Assembly: GCA_020252485.1 (NCBI GenBank)
Contig: JADCCX010000055.1
Span: forward strand, 1 to 64,000
DNA length: 64,000 nucleotides
DNA from: Methylocystis sp.
GTDB lineage: Bacteria > Pseudomonadota > Alphaproteobacteria > Rhizobiales > Beijerinckiaceae
Direction: 5' to 3'
The notes under the pieces: generated by a model
Database searches by the model: none
What the model saw: the letters and a program-made list of their open reading frames with translations, nothing else
Told to the model about the DNA's origin: nothing
Program-made: the position numbers and the translations under genes
Shown here: positions 41,684 to 51,640 of the stretch, one piece after another
How positions within the stretch are numbered: the stretch's first letter is position 1
Layout of the letters: each line of letters starts with the position of its first letter

Positions 41684-42817
41684 CTAGATATCATGGCCAA
41701 GCTGGCAATCAAGGAAACGCAGGATCAGGTCTGGATCGACGTCCTTCGCGATGAAGCTTTCGCCAATGCCCCTGACGAGGATGAAGGTCAGCGCGCCGCG
41801 GGCGACTTTCTTGTCCTGGCGGATGGCGTCGAGCAGGCTGGCCGCCGTGCCGGCCCCGCCGGGTATGTCCGAAAGCCGTGTTGGCAGGCCGACGGCCTCA
41901 AGATGGCGCCGCACGCGGATCGCGTCCTGTCCGGTGCAGAGGCCCTGCTCGCGTGAGAAATCGAAAGCGAGCCGCATGCCGATGGCGATCGCCTCGCCAT
42001 GCACCAGCCGCGCGCCGTCGTATCCCACGGCCGCCTCCAGCGCATGGCCGAAGGTATGGCCGAGGTTCAAAAGGGCGCGGTCGCCCTGTTCCGTCTCGTC
42101 GCGTGCCACGATCGCGGCCTTGGCGGCGCAGCTGATGCGCACCGCCTCTTCGCGTTCCGGCCCGCCCTCGAAGATCCGCCGCCAGGCGCCGCCTTCCAGC
42201 CAGTTGAAGAAGCCGCTGTCGCCGAGCAGGCCGTATTTCACCACCTCGGCGTAACCGGCGCGGAACTCCCGTTCCGGCAGCGTATCGAGGAGCGCGGTGT
42301 CCGCGATGACGAGCACCGGCTGGTGGAAGGCGCCGACGAGGTTCTTGCCCTGGCGGGTGTTGATCGCCGTCTTGCCGCCGACCGAACTGTCGACCTGCGC
42401 CAGCAGGCTCGTTGGGATCTGCACGAAGCGCATGCCGCGGCGGATGATGGAAGCAGCGAATCCTGCGAGGTCACCGATCACCCCGCCGCCGAGCGCGATC
42501 ACGGCGTCGCCGCGCTCGAGCCGGGCGGCAATCACCCCGTCGCAGACTGTCTCCAGCGCTGCGAAGGATTTGGTGGGCTCGCCCGCGGGCAGAACGATGG
42601 ACGTGCTCTGGATTCCCGCCTCCGCAAGGGCGGCGTCCAGCGTCCGCAGGTGGAGCTCCGCCACATGCGTGTCTGTAACGATGGCCGCGCGCCCGCCGGG
42701 GCAGAGCCTGCGCAAATGCTCGCCGGCTTCGTTGATCCGCCCCCGGCCGATCAGGATGTCATAGGAGCGGCCGGCGAGATCGACGCGGACGCTTGAACCC
42801 TGAGGAACCATTGTCAT
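41684..42817 (-). CDS. aroB: 3-dehydroquinate synthase AroB
   Basis: A 377-residue NAD- and metal-dependent enzyme that converts DAHP to 3-dehydroquinate, step two of the shikimate pathway. Signatures are L-G-G-G-V-I-G-D-L-A-G-F (about residues 110-121), P-T-S-L-L-A-Q-V-D-S-S-V-G-G-K-T, and zinc ligands in the E-x-V-K-Y-G region, L-N-L-G-H-T-F-G-H and V-H-G-E-A. The start overlaps the aroK stop by 4 bp (ATGA at 42817-42814), so translation is coupled to aroK. Length is typical. Confidence 0.96.
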   Translation of the reverse strand: MTMVPQGSSVRVDLAGRSYDILIGRGRINEAGEHLRRLCPGGRAAIVTDTHVAELHLRTLDAALAEAGIQSTSIVLPAGEPTKSFAALETVCDGVIAARLERGDAVIALGGGVIGDLAGFAASIIRRGMRFVQIPTSLLAQVDSSVGGKTAINTRQGKNLVGAFHQPVLVIADTALLDTLPEREFRAGYAEVVKYGLLGDSGFFNWLEGGAWRRIFEGGPEREEAVRISCAAKAAIVARDETEQGDRALLNLGHTFGHALEAAVGYDGARLVHGEAIAIGMRLAFDFSREQGLCTGQDAIRVRRHLEAVGLPTRLSDIPGGAGTAASLLDAIRQDKKVARGALTFILVRGIGESFIAKDVDPDLILRFLDCQLGHDI

Positions 42818-43452
42818 GATCCGGCCGGGGCCTTTGCGAAATAGGCGTGCAATGCCGTCAGCACCGCTTCAACCGTCGCTTCATGCGGACCGTCCTCGGA
42901 TTCGATCACGATGTTGGCTTCCGCGTAGACTGGATAGCGGAGATCGATCAGCTTGCGGATGGTGCCTTCCGGATCATCGGTCTGCAGCAAAGGCCGGTTC
43001 GAGCGCCGCCGCGCCCGCCGGTGGAGCGTCGCCGCATCGGCCTTGAGCCAGACGGAGACGCCGCGTTCCGCGATGGCGCGGCGTGTTTCCTCGGCCATGA
43101 AGGCGCCGCCGCCGGTGGCGAGCACCGCCGGACCCGCCTGCAGCAGGCGGGCGATCACGCGCCGCTCCCCGCTGCGGAAATTGGCCTCGCCCCGATGCGC
43201 GAAGATTTCCGGCACGCTCATATTGGCCGCCACCTCGATCTCATGGTCGGCATCGACGAAGGGGAGCCCGAGCTTCTGGCCAAGCAGCCGGCCGACGGAG
43301 GTTTTGCCGGACGCCATCATGCCGACCAGCACGACAAGCCGGTCTCCGAGGCCGGAAAGGATTGCTTCGGCGCGTTGCGGGCCGGCTTCGGTTTCCACCG
43401 CACCGGTCACGGGCGCGGGTCCGTCAACGGGCGGGGAGATGAGCGTCGTCAT
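42814..43452 (-). CDS. aroK: shikimate kinase AroK
   Basis: A 212-residue P-loop kinase that phosphorylates shikimate. The P-loop is G-M-M-A-S-G-K-T-S (about residues 44-52). Shikimate-binding D-A-D-H-E-I-E is near 69, the L-A-T-G-G-G-A-F site near 110, and the lid R-R-x-x-R-P-L-L near 150. The first 30 residues form a Pro/Ala-rich extension common in alphaproteobacterial AroK. It is the first gene of aroK-aroB-corC, divergent from the small membrane-protein gene and xerD. Confidence 0.95.
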   Translation of the reverse strand: MTTLISPPVDGPAPVTGAVETEAGPQRAEAILSGLGDRLVVLVGMMASGKTSVGRLLGQKLGLPFVDADHEIEVAANMSVPEIFAHRGEANFRSGERRVIARLLQAGPAVLATGGGAFMAEETRRAIAERGVSVWLKADAATLHRRARRRSNRPLLQTDDPEGTIRKLIDLRYPVYAEANIVIESEDGPHEATVEAVLTALHAYFAKAPAGS

Positions 43453-43532
43453 GCGGTCCCGTTAGCATGGCGCTGGCGCGGACGGAACCGGCGCCTTGCA
43501 TCTTCAGCCCATTCGCCTTCATGACTGGCGCG

Positions 43533-43676
43533 ATGCCGACGATCTTCCGATTCGTGCTGGTCTGCGCCGCTCTCGCTGGCCTGGGCTACGGCGTGCTTTT
43601 CGCGCTGGCCAATTGGCTTGAGCCGGCGCCCCGCGAGGTCACGGTCACCGTGCCGCCCTCGCAATATGCGAAATGA
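43533..43676 (+). CDS. small single-pass membrane protein upstream of xerD
   Basis: The ATG at 43533 gives 47 residues (M-P-T-I-F-R-F-V-L-V-C-A-A-L-A-G-L-G-Y-G) with one transmembrane helix, followed by E-P-A-P-R-E-V-T-V-T-V-P-P and Y-A-K. Similar tiny proteins with an E-P-x-P-R-E-I-x-V-x-V-P-P tail occur beside aroK/xerD in many Rhizobiales, sometimes mislabelled histidine kinase. An ATG at 43521 would add four residues. The stop overlaps the xerD start (ATGA), so translation is coupled. Function unknown. Confidence 0.72.
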   Translation: MPTIFRFVLVCAALAGLGYGVLFALANWLEPAPREVTVTVPPSQYAK

Positions 43677-44644
43677 CCCGGGCGCGGATGGCGGTCATGG
43701 CGGATGACCGCAAGCTCGCTGCGGCATTTCTCGAAATGCTCGCCGCCGAACGCGGCGCGGCGAAGAACACGCTCGAATCCTACGCCCGCGATCTTGCCGA
43801 TTACGCCGCCTTCCTGCGCGCCAGGGGACGCGACGCGCTCACCGCCGGCACGGCGGATGTGCGCGGCTACATGGCCGATCTGGAAGCGCAGGGTTTCAAG
43901 GAGACATCGGCCGCCCGGCGGCTCTCCGCCATCCGGCAGCTGCATCGCTTCCTTTACGCGGAGAACCACCGCAGTGACGATCCGACGACGGTGATCGCCG
44001 GCCCCCGCCGCGGCCGCCCTCTGCCGAAGGTGCTGTCGATGGCGGAAGTGGATCGCCTGCTTTCCGCAGTCGCCGAGGGCATCGAGGACGGGAGCCGTCC
44101 CTTCGTCGATCGCTGCAACGCGGCGCGCATGGCGGCCCTGCTTGAACTGCTCTACGCCACGGGATTGCGGGTTTCCGAGCTGGTCGCCCTGTCGGCCAAC
44201 GCCATCCGGCCCAACACGCGGATGCTGGTCATCAAGGGCAAGGGCGGCAAGGAGAGGCTGGTTCCGCTGACGGATGCGGCGAAGGCCGCCGTGGCGCGCT
44301 GGCGCGAGCTGCTGGCGAAGACGACGGACAGCAAGCCGTCTCCCTGGCTGTTTCCATCCGACAGCGCGGCCGGTTATCTGCCGCGCCAGGTCTTCGCGCG
44401 GGACCTGAAGGCGGTTGCGGGTTATGCGGGCATCGGGGCGGATCGCGTCAGCCCGCATGTGCTCAGGCACGCTTTCGCCAGCCATCTCCTGCAGAACGGC
44501 GCCGATCTCAGGATCGTGCAGCAGCTCCTCGGCCATGCCGATATCGCCACGACGCAGATCTACACCCATGTGCTCGATGAGCGGGCGAAGGCGATGGTGC
44601 GGGACCTGCACCCGCTGACGGACGAGCCGGAGGAGAAGCGATAA
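43673..44644 (+). CDS. xerD: tyrosine recombinase XerD
   Basis: A 323-residue site-specific recombinase that, with XerC, resolves chromosome dimers at dif. The N-terminal SAM-like core-binding domain covers about residues 10-95. Catalytic residues are visible: Arg in A-T-G-L-R-V-S-E-L, Lys in G-K-G-G-K-E-R, His-x-x-Arg in P-H-V-L-R-H-A-F-A-S-H, His in L-G-H-A-D-I-A-T-T and the nucleophile Tyr in Q-I-Y-T-H-V. Its chromosomal housekeeping position (divergent from aroK) argues for XerD rather than a mobile-element integrase. Another start (A-V-M-A-D-D) is possible eight residues in. Confidence 0.94.
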   Translation: MTRARMAVMADDRKLAAAFLEMLAAERGAAKNTLESYARDLADYAAFLRARGRDALTAGTADVRGYMADLEAQGFKETSAARRLSAIRQLHRFLYAENHRSDDPTTVIAGPRRGRPLPKVLSMAEVDRLLSAVAEGIEDGSRPFVDRCNAARMAALLELLYATGLRVSELVALSANAIRPNTRMLVIKGKGGKERLVPLTDAAKAAVARWRELLAKTTDSKPSPWLFPSDSAAGYLPRQVFARDLKAVAGYAGIGADRVSPHVLRHAFASHLLQNGADLRIVQQLLGHADIATTQIYTHVLDERAKAMVRDLHPLTDEPEEKR

Positions 44645-44646
44645 GC

Positions 44647-45033
44647 CTAAAGAGCCGCGGCAACGATCTCTACCTCGACCTTGTAGACCTCGGCGGCGAA
44701 GCCGGAAACGATCATCAGGGTGGAGGCCGGCGGGGGCTCGGCCACATAGCGGTCGCGGATGGCCATATAGTCCTTCAGGTAGGCGCGGTCGGTGACGAAG
44801 GCATTGATGCGCACGACATCCCTGAAGCTCATGCCGGCCGAAGCGAGGATTTCGCCCAGAGCCTTGAAGCAGAGGTCCGCCTGGGCCATCGCATCCTCCG
44901 GCACATGCTTGTCGCGCGTGATGCCAAGCTGGCCGGAGGCGAAGAGCAGCCGTGCGCCCGGAGGCGCCTCAACGCCATGGCTGTATTTCGCGAAGGGTGG
45001 GTGAAGGGATGGCGGCGTGTGAGGTTTGAGCAT
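44647..45033 (-). CDS. RidA/YjgF family protein
   Basis: A 128-residue RidA-superfamily protein with F-A-S-G-Q-L-G-I (about residues 31-38), K-A-L-G-E-I-L-A-S-A-G, V-V-R-I-N-A-F-V-T-D and the final V-E-V-E-I-V-A-A-A-L. The canonical catalytic Arg with P-A-R-x-x-V is replaced: the segment reads P-P-A-S-T-L-M-I-V, lacking Arg, so imine deaminase activity is doubtful. It belongs to the Rid2-7 type groups without clear function. It is convergent with xerD with a 2-bp gap. It differs from the 154-residue RidA at 6.3 kb. Confidence 0.84.
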   Translation of the reverse strand: MLKPHTPPSLHPPFAKYSHGVEAPPGARLLFASGQLGITRDKHVPEDAMAQADLCFKALGEILASAGMSFRDVVRINAFVTDRAYLKDYMAIRDRYVAEPPPASTLMIVSGFAAEVYKVEVEIVAAAL

Positions 45034-45309
45034 TCCCCAATGCTAGACCAGCGTCGCAAGCGATGGAACAGCGTTCTTTGGCCAGCATGCCGGGAGGCCT
45101 GCCGCCGCAAGGGGCCGGGGCTGCTGATGATCGGGCAGGTATTCGCCCCTGCTGTCGCCGCGCAGCATAAGTCGGTCAGGCTTGCCGCAGAGGAACTCGC
45201 CGATGACCGGGTAATGGGGCGTTTCCCGCTTTATTTCAGGACGCCAGAGGTGACTTGCTCTATCGGTTATGTGCAGATGCAATAGCGAAAGCGCTTGGAG
45301 GAGGGCATC

Positions 45310-45708
45310 ATGTCAACCGTAAGACTTCTGAAGGATGACGAGCTTCCGCCGGAAGCGAAGGACGTGTTTGCCGATATCCGGGCGACGCGAGGGTCTGACT
45401 TCATCAACAATTTCTGGCGCGCGCTAGCCCATGATCCCGTTCTGCTCAAACGCACATGGGAGAGCGTGAAGCAGGTGATGGGCAAGGGCGCTCTTGATCC
45501 GATGGTGAAGGAGCTGATCTACATTGCCGTCTCGACCGTGCAGGGATGCGAGTATTGCGTCCGGTCGCACACTGCTGCGGCCAAGGCAAAAGGCATGACG
45601 CCAGATCAGCATATGGAGTTGGCGGCGGTGATTGGCATGGCGGCTGAGACGAACCGCCTGGCAACCCTTTTTCAGGTTCCGGTGGATTCTGTGTTTATGG
45701 AATCCTGA
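45310..45708 (+). CDS. carboxymuconolactone decarboxylase (AhpD-like) family protein
   Basis: A 132-residue protein. The AhpD-type redox centre is E-Y-C-V-R-S-H-T (about residue 78), with preceding Q-G-C, giving C-E-Y-C spaced as in the C-x-x-C alkylhydroperoxidase motif and the following His. The family fold is all-helical and forms trimers or hexamers. Members act in peroxide reduction or as lactone decarboxylases; the C-x-x-C points to the peroxidase-like group. The ATG at 45310 is preceded by GGAGGAGGG. The 276 bp before it hold no recognisable gene. Confidence 0.84.
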   Translation: MSTVRLLKDDELPPEAKDVFADIRATRGSDFINNFWRALAHDPVLLKRTWESVKQVMGKGALDPMVKELIYIAVSTVQGCEYCVRSHTAAAKAKGMTPDQHMELAAVIGMAAETNRLATLFQVPVDSVFMES

Positions 45709-46021
45709 GCGCCGGTCTCCGGCTGTTTTCGCCAGCGGCTTGCGCATGCGGCTGAAGTTGATTGATTTCGACCGGCTGTTCACGCCTTCACCGCGGAAGC
45801 CAAACCCGTAATCGTCAGCGGTTTTGTCGTCTGTGCGGCTCCGTTCCAAGAACGCAATGATCGTGCTCAGCCATCACCTGATTGTCATCATTGTCATCGG
45901 TATCAGGCTGTCACACGCTGTTGTGCGCCGATGCGGTGATGCCCGCCTCCCTGAGCCATTGCAGCGGGAATAGGCCCGCGTTAGACGGCAATCAGCCATT
46001 TCCCTTGTTTCCGGCGGCCCC
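45709..46021. other. intergenic, nothing recognised
   Basis: The stretch between the AhpD-like gene and zapE shows no coding frame with protein-like composition and no strong hairpin. It contains the zapE promoter by position, but no convincing -35/-10 pair was identified. Confidence 0.4.
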
Positions 46022-47197
46022 TTGCCCGATCTTCGTACCCGCTATCAGTCGCTGGTCAGCTCAGGCCAGATCGAAGCCGATGCCGCCCAGGCGGCCGCGA
46101 TCGCCCGGTTGCATGCGCTCGTCGAGGACATCGGCGCCAGGCGGCTCGCCCGCAAGTCCAGCGCGCTCGGCTGGCTGTTCGGGAGCAAGGCCGGCTCGCA
46201 ACAGCCCCTGAAGGGACTCTACATCTGGGGCCCGGTCGGGCGCGGTAAGACAATGCTGATGGACATGTTCTTCCGCTATGTGCCGGCCCAGAGGAAACGC
46301 CGGGTGCATTTCCATGATTTCATGGCCGATGTGCACCAGCGGGTGCATGAATGGCGGCAGGCCTCGAAACAGGGACAGGCCAGGGGCACGGACCCGATCA
46401 CGGCGGTCGCGGAGGCGCTGGCGGACGAGGCCTGGGTGCTGTGCTTCGATGAATTCACGGTCAATGACATCGCCGACGCCATGATCCTCGGGCGCCTGTT
46501 CGCGGCCTTGTGGGAGCGCGGCGTCGTGGTGGTCGCCACCTCGAACGTCGACCCGCAGGAACTTTACAAGGACGGCCTCAACCGGGCGCTGTTCCTCCCC
46601 TTCATCGCAGAGTTGCAGCGGCGGATGGACGTCCTCAGGCTGGAGGCGCGCACGGATTACCGCCTCGAAAAGCTTTCGGGAGCGCCCGTCTATCATGTGC
46701 CGGCCGATGCGGCGGCCAGGGCTGCGCTCGACGCCGCCTGGAACAGGCTGACCGGCGATGCGCAACCGCATCCGGCAACCATCATGGCGAAGAGCCGCAG
46801 GATCGAGGCGCCGGCCGCCGCCGCCGGCATCGCGCGCTTCGGCTTTCAGGACCTCTGCGACAAGCCGCTCGGAGCCGCCGATTATCTGCTGATCGCGCGG
46901 GAGTTCCATACGCTGATCATCGACCATATTCCGGTGATGGATGTCTCGCGCCGCAACGAGGCGAAGCGCTTCATCATCCTGATCGATGTCCTTTACGAGA
47001 ACCACGTCAAGCTCGTGGCTTCCGCGGATGCGGAGCCCGATCAGCTCTACGCTGGCGCCGAGGGCCGCGAGGCCTTCGAGTTCGCCCGGACGGCCTCGCG
47101 GTTGATCGAGATGCAATCCGAAAGCTATCTCGCCGCCGGACACGGGCGCTCGGTCTCGGATCGGCGGGGCGATATGGCGGGCCTGATCGAGACATGA
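46022..47197 (+). CDS. zapE: cell division protein ZapE (AFG1-like ATPase)
   Basis: A 391-residue P-loop ATPase. Walker A is G-P-V-G-R-G-K-T-M (about residues 69-77), Walker B V-L-C-F-D-E-F-T-V-N-D (about 138) and sensor V-V-A-T-S-N. Family motifs R-V-H-F-H-D-F-M and F-L-P-F-I are present. ZapE associates with the Z-ring at constriction and is the bacterial homologue of mitochondrial AFG1/LACE1. The start is TTG at 46022, giving M-P-D-L-R-T-R-Y as in relatives; no ATG is available. In Rhizobiales zapE often precedes mdh-suc genes, as here with a TetR gene intervening. The stop overlaps the TetR start. Confidence 0.9.
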   Translation: MPDLRTRYQSLVSSGQIEADAAQAAAIARLHALVEDIGARRLARKSSALGWLFGSKAGSQQPLKGLYIWGPVGRGKTMLMDMFFRYVPAQRKRRVHFHDFMADVHQRVHEWRQASKQGQARGTDPITAVAEALADEAWVLCFDEFTVNDIADAMILGRLFAALWERGVVVVATSNVDPQELYKDGLNRALFLPFIAELQRRMDVLRLEARTDYRLEKLSGAPVYHVPADAAARAALDAAWNRLTGDAQPHPATIMAKSRRIEAPAAAAGIARFGFQDLCDKPLGAADYLLIAREFHTLIIDHIPVMDVSRRNEAKRFIILIDVLYENHVKLVASADAEPDQLYAGAEGREAFEFARTASRLIEMQSESYLAAGHGRSVSDRRGDMAGLIET

Positions 47198-47799
47198 TGG
47201 CCGCGGATGAAACCCCCAAGGGCCGGATCCTCACGGCCGCTGTCCAGCAGCTGAAGCGGCACGGCATCCGCAAGTTCACGGTCGTCGATGTGGCCGAAGC
47301 CGCCGGCATGACGCATCCCAATGTCTATCGCTATTTCACCTCCAAGGCGGCCCTGATCGACGCCCTGGTCACCAACTGGCTGAAGCCGCTCGAGGAGCGG
47401 ATCGAAATGGTGGTCGGCGCGCCCGATCCGGTGCCGGACAAGCTGGAGCGCATGGTGGTGGCCATCAGCCGGGCCTACCGGGCGGCACGGGTCGAGGAGC
47501 CGGAGCTGTTCGCGGCTTTCGTTACGGCGACGGCGGCGAGCCGCGCGGTCTCCCGCAAGCACCGCGCCCGCATGCGCCGCGCCTTCGCGCTGGTGATCGA
47601 CGAGGGAATCGGCGCGGGCGTGATAGGCATGCGCGAGCGCGCCAGAGCCCAGGCCCTGCTGCTCGATTCCTGCTGGCGATTCATCGATCCCGCCTCCGTG
47701 CTGGCCGAGTCCGATGATGGCGCAAGCCTGGACGGCAGGCTCGAGCGGGTGCTTGAAGCAGCCCTCCAGAGGCTGCTGCGGCGGGACTTCACTGCCTGA
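47194..47799 (+). CDS. TetR-family transcriptional regulator
   Basis: A 201-residue regulator. The N-terminal TetR HTH at about residues 10-56 reads I-L-T-A-A-V-Q-Q-L-K-R-H-G-I-R-K-F-T, then D-V-A-E-A-A-G-M-T-H-P-N-V-Y-R-Y-F. The C-terminal ligand domain has no further signature. Two ATGs (47194, 47197) overlap the zapE stop (ATGATGG), so it is translated in the same operon as zapE. It ends 262 bp before mdh. Its target is unknown; the palindrome at 47943-47967 is one candidate. Confidence 0.87.
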   Translation: MMAADETPKGRILTAAVQQLKRHGIRKFTVVDVAEAAGMTHPNVYRYFTSKAALIDALVTNWLKPLEERIEMVVGAPDPVPDKLERMVVAISRAYRAARVEEPELFAAFVTATAASRAVSRKHRARMRRAFALVIDEGIGAGVIGMRERARAQALLLDSCWRFIDPASVLAESDDGASLDGRLERVLEAALQRLLRRDFTA

Positions 47800-47942
47800 A
47801 AAGACATAACAAATGACATTATTTTTCTTTTGTATCGCCACCTAAAGTGTTTAACCGTCGCGGATGGCTTCAGGGACCCTCAGTCCAAAATATTGAAATC
47901 AAAACGCTTTTTTTGATGGTTTGGTTTCTGGCGGCGAGATTG

Positions 47943-47967
47943 CCCTGCAATTGATTCAATTGCAGGG
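47943..47967. promoter_or_regulatory. perfect 11-bp inverted repeat in the mdh leader
   Basis: CCCTGCAATTG (47943-47953) and CAATTGCAGGG (47957-47967) pair perfectly around ATT. There is no downstream T-run, so a simple terminator is unlikely. It lies 95 bp upstream of mdh and 145 bp after the TetR gene. It may be an operator for the TCA operon or an mRNA structure. Confidence 0.6.
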
Positions 47968-47989
47968 GCGCTCCCCATCTTGATCCTGA

Positions 47990-49024
<1,035 letters not shown>

Positions 49025-49113
49025 TTTTTCGGCAGTAGGCAGTCGGCAATCGGCAATCGGATGATCCGGCTGCCCACTGCCCACTCCCGATTGCCGCTCC
49101 GAAGGAGCTACTG

Positions 49114-50313
49114 ATGAATATCCACGAATACCAGGGCAAGGCGGTCATCAAGGCCTTCGGTGCCAATGTCTCCGCCGGCTATCCGGCGCTGACAGTGGCG
49201 GAGGCGGTCGAGGGCGCGAAGAAGCTGCCTGGGCCCCTTTATGTGGTGAAGAGCCAGATCCATGCGGGCGGGCGCGGCAAGGGCAAGTTCAAGGAACTGC
49301 CGGCGGATGCCAAGGGCGGCGTACGTCTGGCGAAGTCCGTCGCCGAGGTCGAGGCCCATGCGAAGGAGATGCTCGGCAACACGCTGGTGACGATCCAGAC
49401 CGGCCCTGCCGGCAAGCAGGTGAACCGCCTTTATATCGAGGATGGCTCCGACATCGAGAAGGAGTTCTACCTCTCGATGCTGGTCGATCGGGAGACGTCG
49501 CGCGTGGCTTTCGTGGTGTCCACCGAAGGCGGCATGGACATCGAGAAAGTGGCGCATGACACGCCCGAGAAGATCATCAGCTTCTCGGTCGATCCCGCGA
49601 CCGGCATCATGCCGCATCACGGTCGCACGGTCGCCAAGGCGCTGGGCCTCTCCGGCGATCTGGCCAAGCAGGCGGAAAAGACGGTCAGCCAGCTCTATGC
49701 GGCCTTCACCGCCAAGGACATGGCGATGCTGGAGATCAATCCGCTGATCGTCACGAAGGATCAGCAGCTGAAGTGTCTCGATGCGAAGGTCTCCTTCGAC
49801 TCGAACGCGCTCTACCGGCACCCCGACATGATGGAGCTGCGCGATCTCACGGAAGAGGATTCCAAGGAGATCGAGGCCTCGAAATACGACCTTTCCTACA
49901 TCACGCTCGATGGCCAGATCGGCTGCATGGTCAATGGCGCCGGCCTCGCCATGGCGACGATGGACATCATCAAGCTCTATGGCATGGAGCCCGCCAACTT
50001 CCTCGATGTGGGAGGCGGCGCCAGCAAGGAGAAGGTGACGGCGGCCTTCAAGATCATCACGGCGGACCCCAACGTGAAGGGCATCCTCGTCAATATCTTC
50101 GGCGGCATCATGAAATGCGATGTCATCGCCGAGGGTGTGATCGCGGCGGTCAAGGAGGTCGGCCTCGAAGTGCCGCTGGTGGTGCGCCTCGAAGGCACCA
50201 ATGTCGATCTCGGCAAGAAGATCATCAACGAGAGCGGGTTGAACGTCATTTCTGCCGATGATCTCGATGACGCGGCGCAGAAGATCGTCGCTGCTGTGAA
50301 GAAGGCGGCCTGA
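49114..50313 (+). CDS. sucC: succinyl-CoA synthetase beta subunit SucC
   Basis: A 399-residue ATP-grasp subunit that, with SucD, makes succinate and ATP/GTP from succinyl-CoA. It begins M-N-I-H-E-Y-Q-G-K. It has [15 protein letters not shown] (about residues 45-59), N-P-L-I-V and [11 protein letters not shown], and the power-helix region [10 protein letters not shown]. Length is typical. GAAGGAG lies 8 bases before the ATG. The sucD start is 3 bp after the stop, ensuring balanced subunits. Confidence 0.96.
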   Translation: MNIHEYQGKAVIKAFGANVSAGYPALTVAEAVEGAKKLPGPLYVVKSQIHAGGRGKGKFKELPADAKGGVRLAKSVAEVEAHAKEMLGNTLVTIQTGPAGKQVNRLYIEDGSDIEKEFYLSMLVDRETSRVAFVVSTEGGMDIEKVAHDTPEKIISFSVDPATGIMPHHGRTVAKALGLSGDLAKQAEKTVSQLYAAFTAKDMAMLEINPLIVTKDQQLKCLDAKVSFDSNALYRHPDMMELRDLTEEDSKEIEASKYDLSYITLDGQIGCMVNGAGLAMATMDIIKLYGMEPANFLDVGGGASKEKVTAAFKIITADPNVKGILVNIFGGIMKCDVIAEGVIAAVKEVGLEVPLVVRLEGTNVDLGKKIINESGLNVISADDLDDAAQKIVAAVKKAA

Positions 50314-50316
50314 ACC

Positions 50317-51201
50317 ATGTCCATCCTCATCTCCAGGGCCACCAAGGTCATCACCCAGGGCTTCACCGGCAAGAACGGCACGTTCCATTCCGAACAGGCG
50401 ATCGCTTATGGCACCAACGTCGTCGGCGGCACCTCGCCCGGCAAGGGCGGCTCGATCCATCTCGGCCTCCCGGTCTTCGACACGGTCGCCGAGGCGCGTC
50501 ACGCCACGGGGGCGGATGCTTCCGTCGTCTATGTGCCGCCGCCCGGTGCGGCGGATGCGATCTGCGAGGCGATTGATGCCGAGATCCCGCTCATCGTCTG
50601 CATCACGGAAGGGATTCCGGTGCTGGACATGGTGCGCGTCAAGCGCGCGCTTGAGGGTTCGAAATCACGGCTCATCGGGCCGAACTGCCCCGGCGTCGTC
50701 ACCGCCGGCGAATGCAAGATCGGCATCATGCCTGCCAATATCTTCAAACCCGGCAATGTCGGCATCGTCTCGCGCTCCGGCACGCTCACCTACGAGGCCG
50801 TCTTCCAGACGACGCGCGAGGGCCTTGGCCAGACGACGGCGGTCGGCATCGGCGGCGATCCGGTGAAGGGCACCGAATATATCGACATGCTGGAGATGTT
50901 CCTCGCCGACGAGAAAACCACCTCGATCATCATGATCGGCGAGATCGGCGGTTCGGCCGAGGAAGACGCCGCGCAATTCATCAAGGACGAGGCGAAGCGC
51001 GGCCGCAGGAAGCCGATGGTCGGTTTCATTGCCGGCCGCACGGCGCCTCCCGGCCGCCGCATGGGCCATGCCGGCGCGATCATCTCCGGCGGCAAGGGCG
51101 GCGCGGAGGACAAGATCGCGGCCATGGAGGAGGCGGGCATCCGCGTTTCGCCATCGCCGGCGCGCCTTGGAAAGACCTTGGTCGATGTGTTGAAGGGCTG
51201 A
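50317..51201 (+). CDS. sucD: succinyl-CoA synthetase alpha subunit SucD
   Basis: A 294-residue CoA-binding subunit. Seen are [16 protein letters not shown] (about residues 9-24), Y-V-P-P-P-G-A-A, the T-E-G-I-P-V-L-D-M segment and the L-I-G-P-N-C-P-G-V site. The phosphorylated His is in [13 protein letters not shown] (about 245). It lies immediately after sucC. A small aspartyl-protease-like gene follows 26 bp later, separating it from sucA. Confidence 0.96.
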   Translation: MSILISRATKVITQGFTGKNGTFHSEQAIAYGTNVVGGTSPGKGGSIHLGLPVFDTVAEARHATGADASVVYVPPPGAADAICEAIDAEIPLIVCITEGIPVLDMVRVKRALEGSKSRLIGPNCPGVVTAGECKIGIMPANIFKPGNVGIVSRSGTLTYEAVFQTTREGLGQTTAVGIGGDPVKGTEYIDMLEMFLADEKTTSIIMIGEIGGSAEEDAAQFIKDEAKRGRRKPMVGFIAGRTAPPGRRMGHAGAIISGGKGGAEDKIAAMEEAGIRVSPSPARLGKTLVDVLKG

Positions 51202-51227
51202 GTGTGGCGCCGGCGCAGGAGCAACCG

Positions 51228-51626
51228 ATGGGCCTGATCTTCACCGAGGTGACGCTGACGAATGTGCGGGACGATGCGCTGCAGCCGCTCGTCGTCAGTG
51301 CGCTGGTCGATACGGGCGCGTTGCATCTGTGCATCCCTGAGAGCATCGCGATCCAGCTCAATCTGAAAGAGCTCGAGCGTCGGCAGGTCACCATCGCGGA
51401 TGGCTCGACCCGCGCCGTCCCTTACGTGGGCCCGATCAAGATTTCCAAAGGCAACCGCAGCTGCTTCACCGGTGCGATGGTGCTGGGCAGCCAGGTTCTG
51501 CTTGGCGCCATTCCGATGGAAGACATGGACCTCGTTGCGCGTCCTGCCACACAGGACGTCGTGCCCAATCCCGCCAGCCCCAATATGCCCGCGTCTGTCG
51601 CTATGGGCGTCAGCCGTTCCCGCTAG
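51228..51626 (+). CDS. clan AA (retropepsin-like) aspartic protease-family protein
   Basis: A 132-residue single-domain protein. The aspartyl-protease flap-type motif is A-L-V-D-T-G-A-L-H-L-C-I-P (about residues 25-37), and the second conserved block is V-L-G-S-Q-V-L-L-G-A-I-P-M-E-D-M-D-L (about 85-102). It would function as a homodimer. There is no signal peptide, so it is cytoplasmic. GGAG lies 6 bases before the ATG, so it is translated, inside the suc operon: 26 bp after sucD and 14 bp before sucA. A link to the 2-oxoglutarate dehydrogenase complex is speculative. Confidence 0.82.
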   Translation: MGLIFTEVTLTNVRDDALQPLVVSALVDTGALHLCIPESIAIQLNLKELERRQVTIADGSTRAVPYVGPIKISKGNRSCFTGAMVLGSQVLLGAIPMEDMDLVARPATQDVVPNPASPNMPASVAMGVSRSR

Positions 51627-51640
51627 AAAAGGATCGTCAC

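Noticed and set aside
43673-44644. Tyrosine recombinase as a mobile-element integrase
   Set aside because: Sequence and the aroK-divergent chromosomal position fit housekeeping XerD.
45034-45309. Possible gene between the RidA and AhpD-like genes
   Set aside because: A forward frame from about 45043 lacks a ribosome-binding site and has no recognisable family sequence; it may be decayed DNA but cannot be supported.
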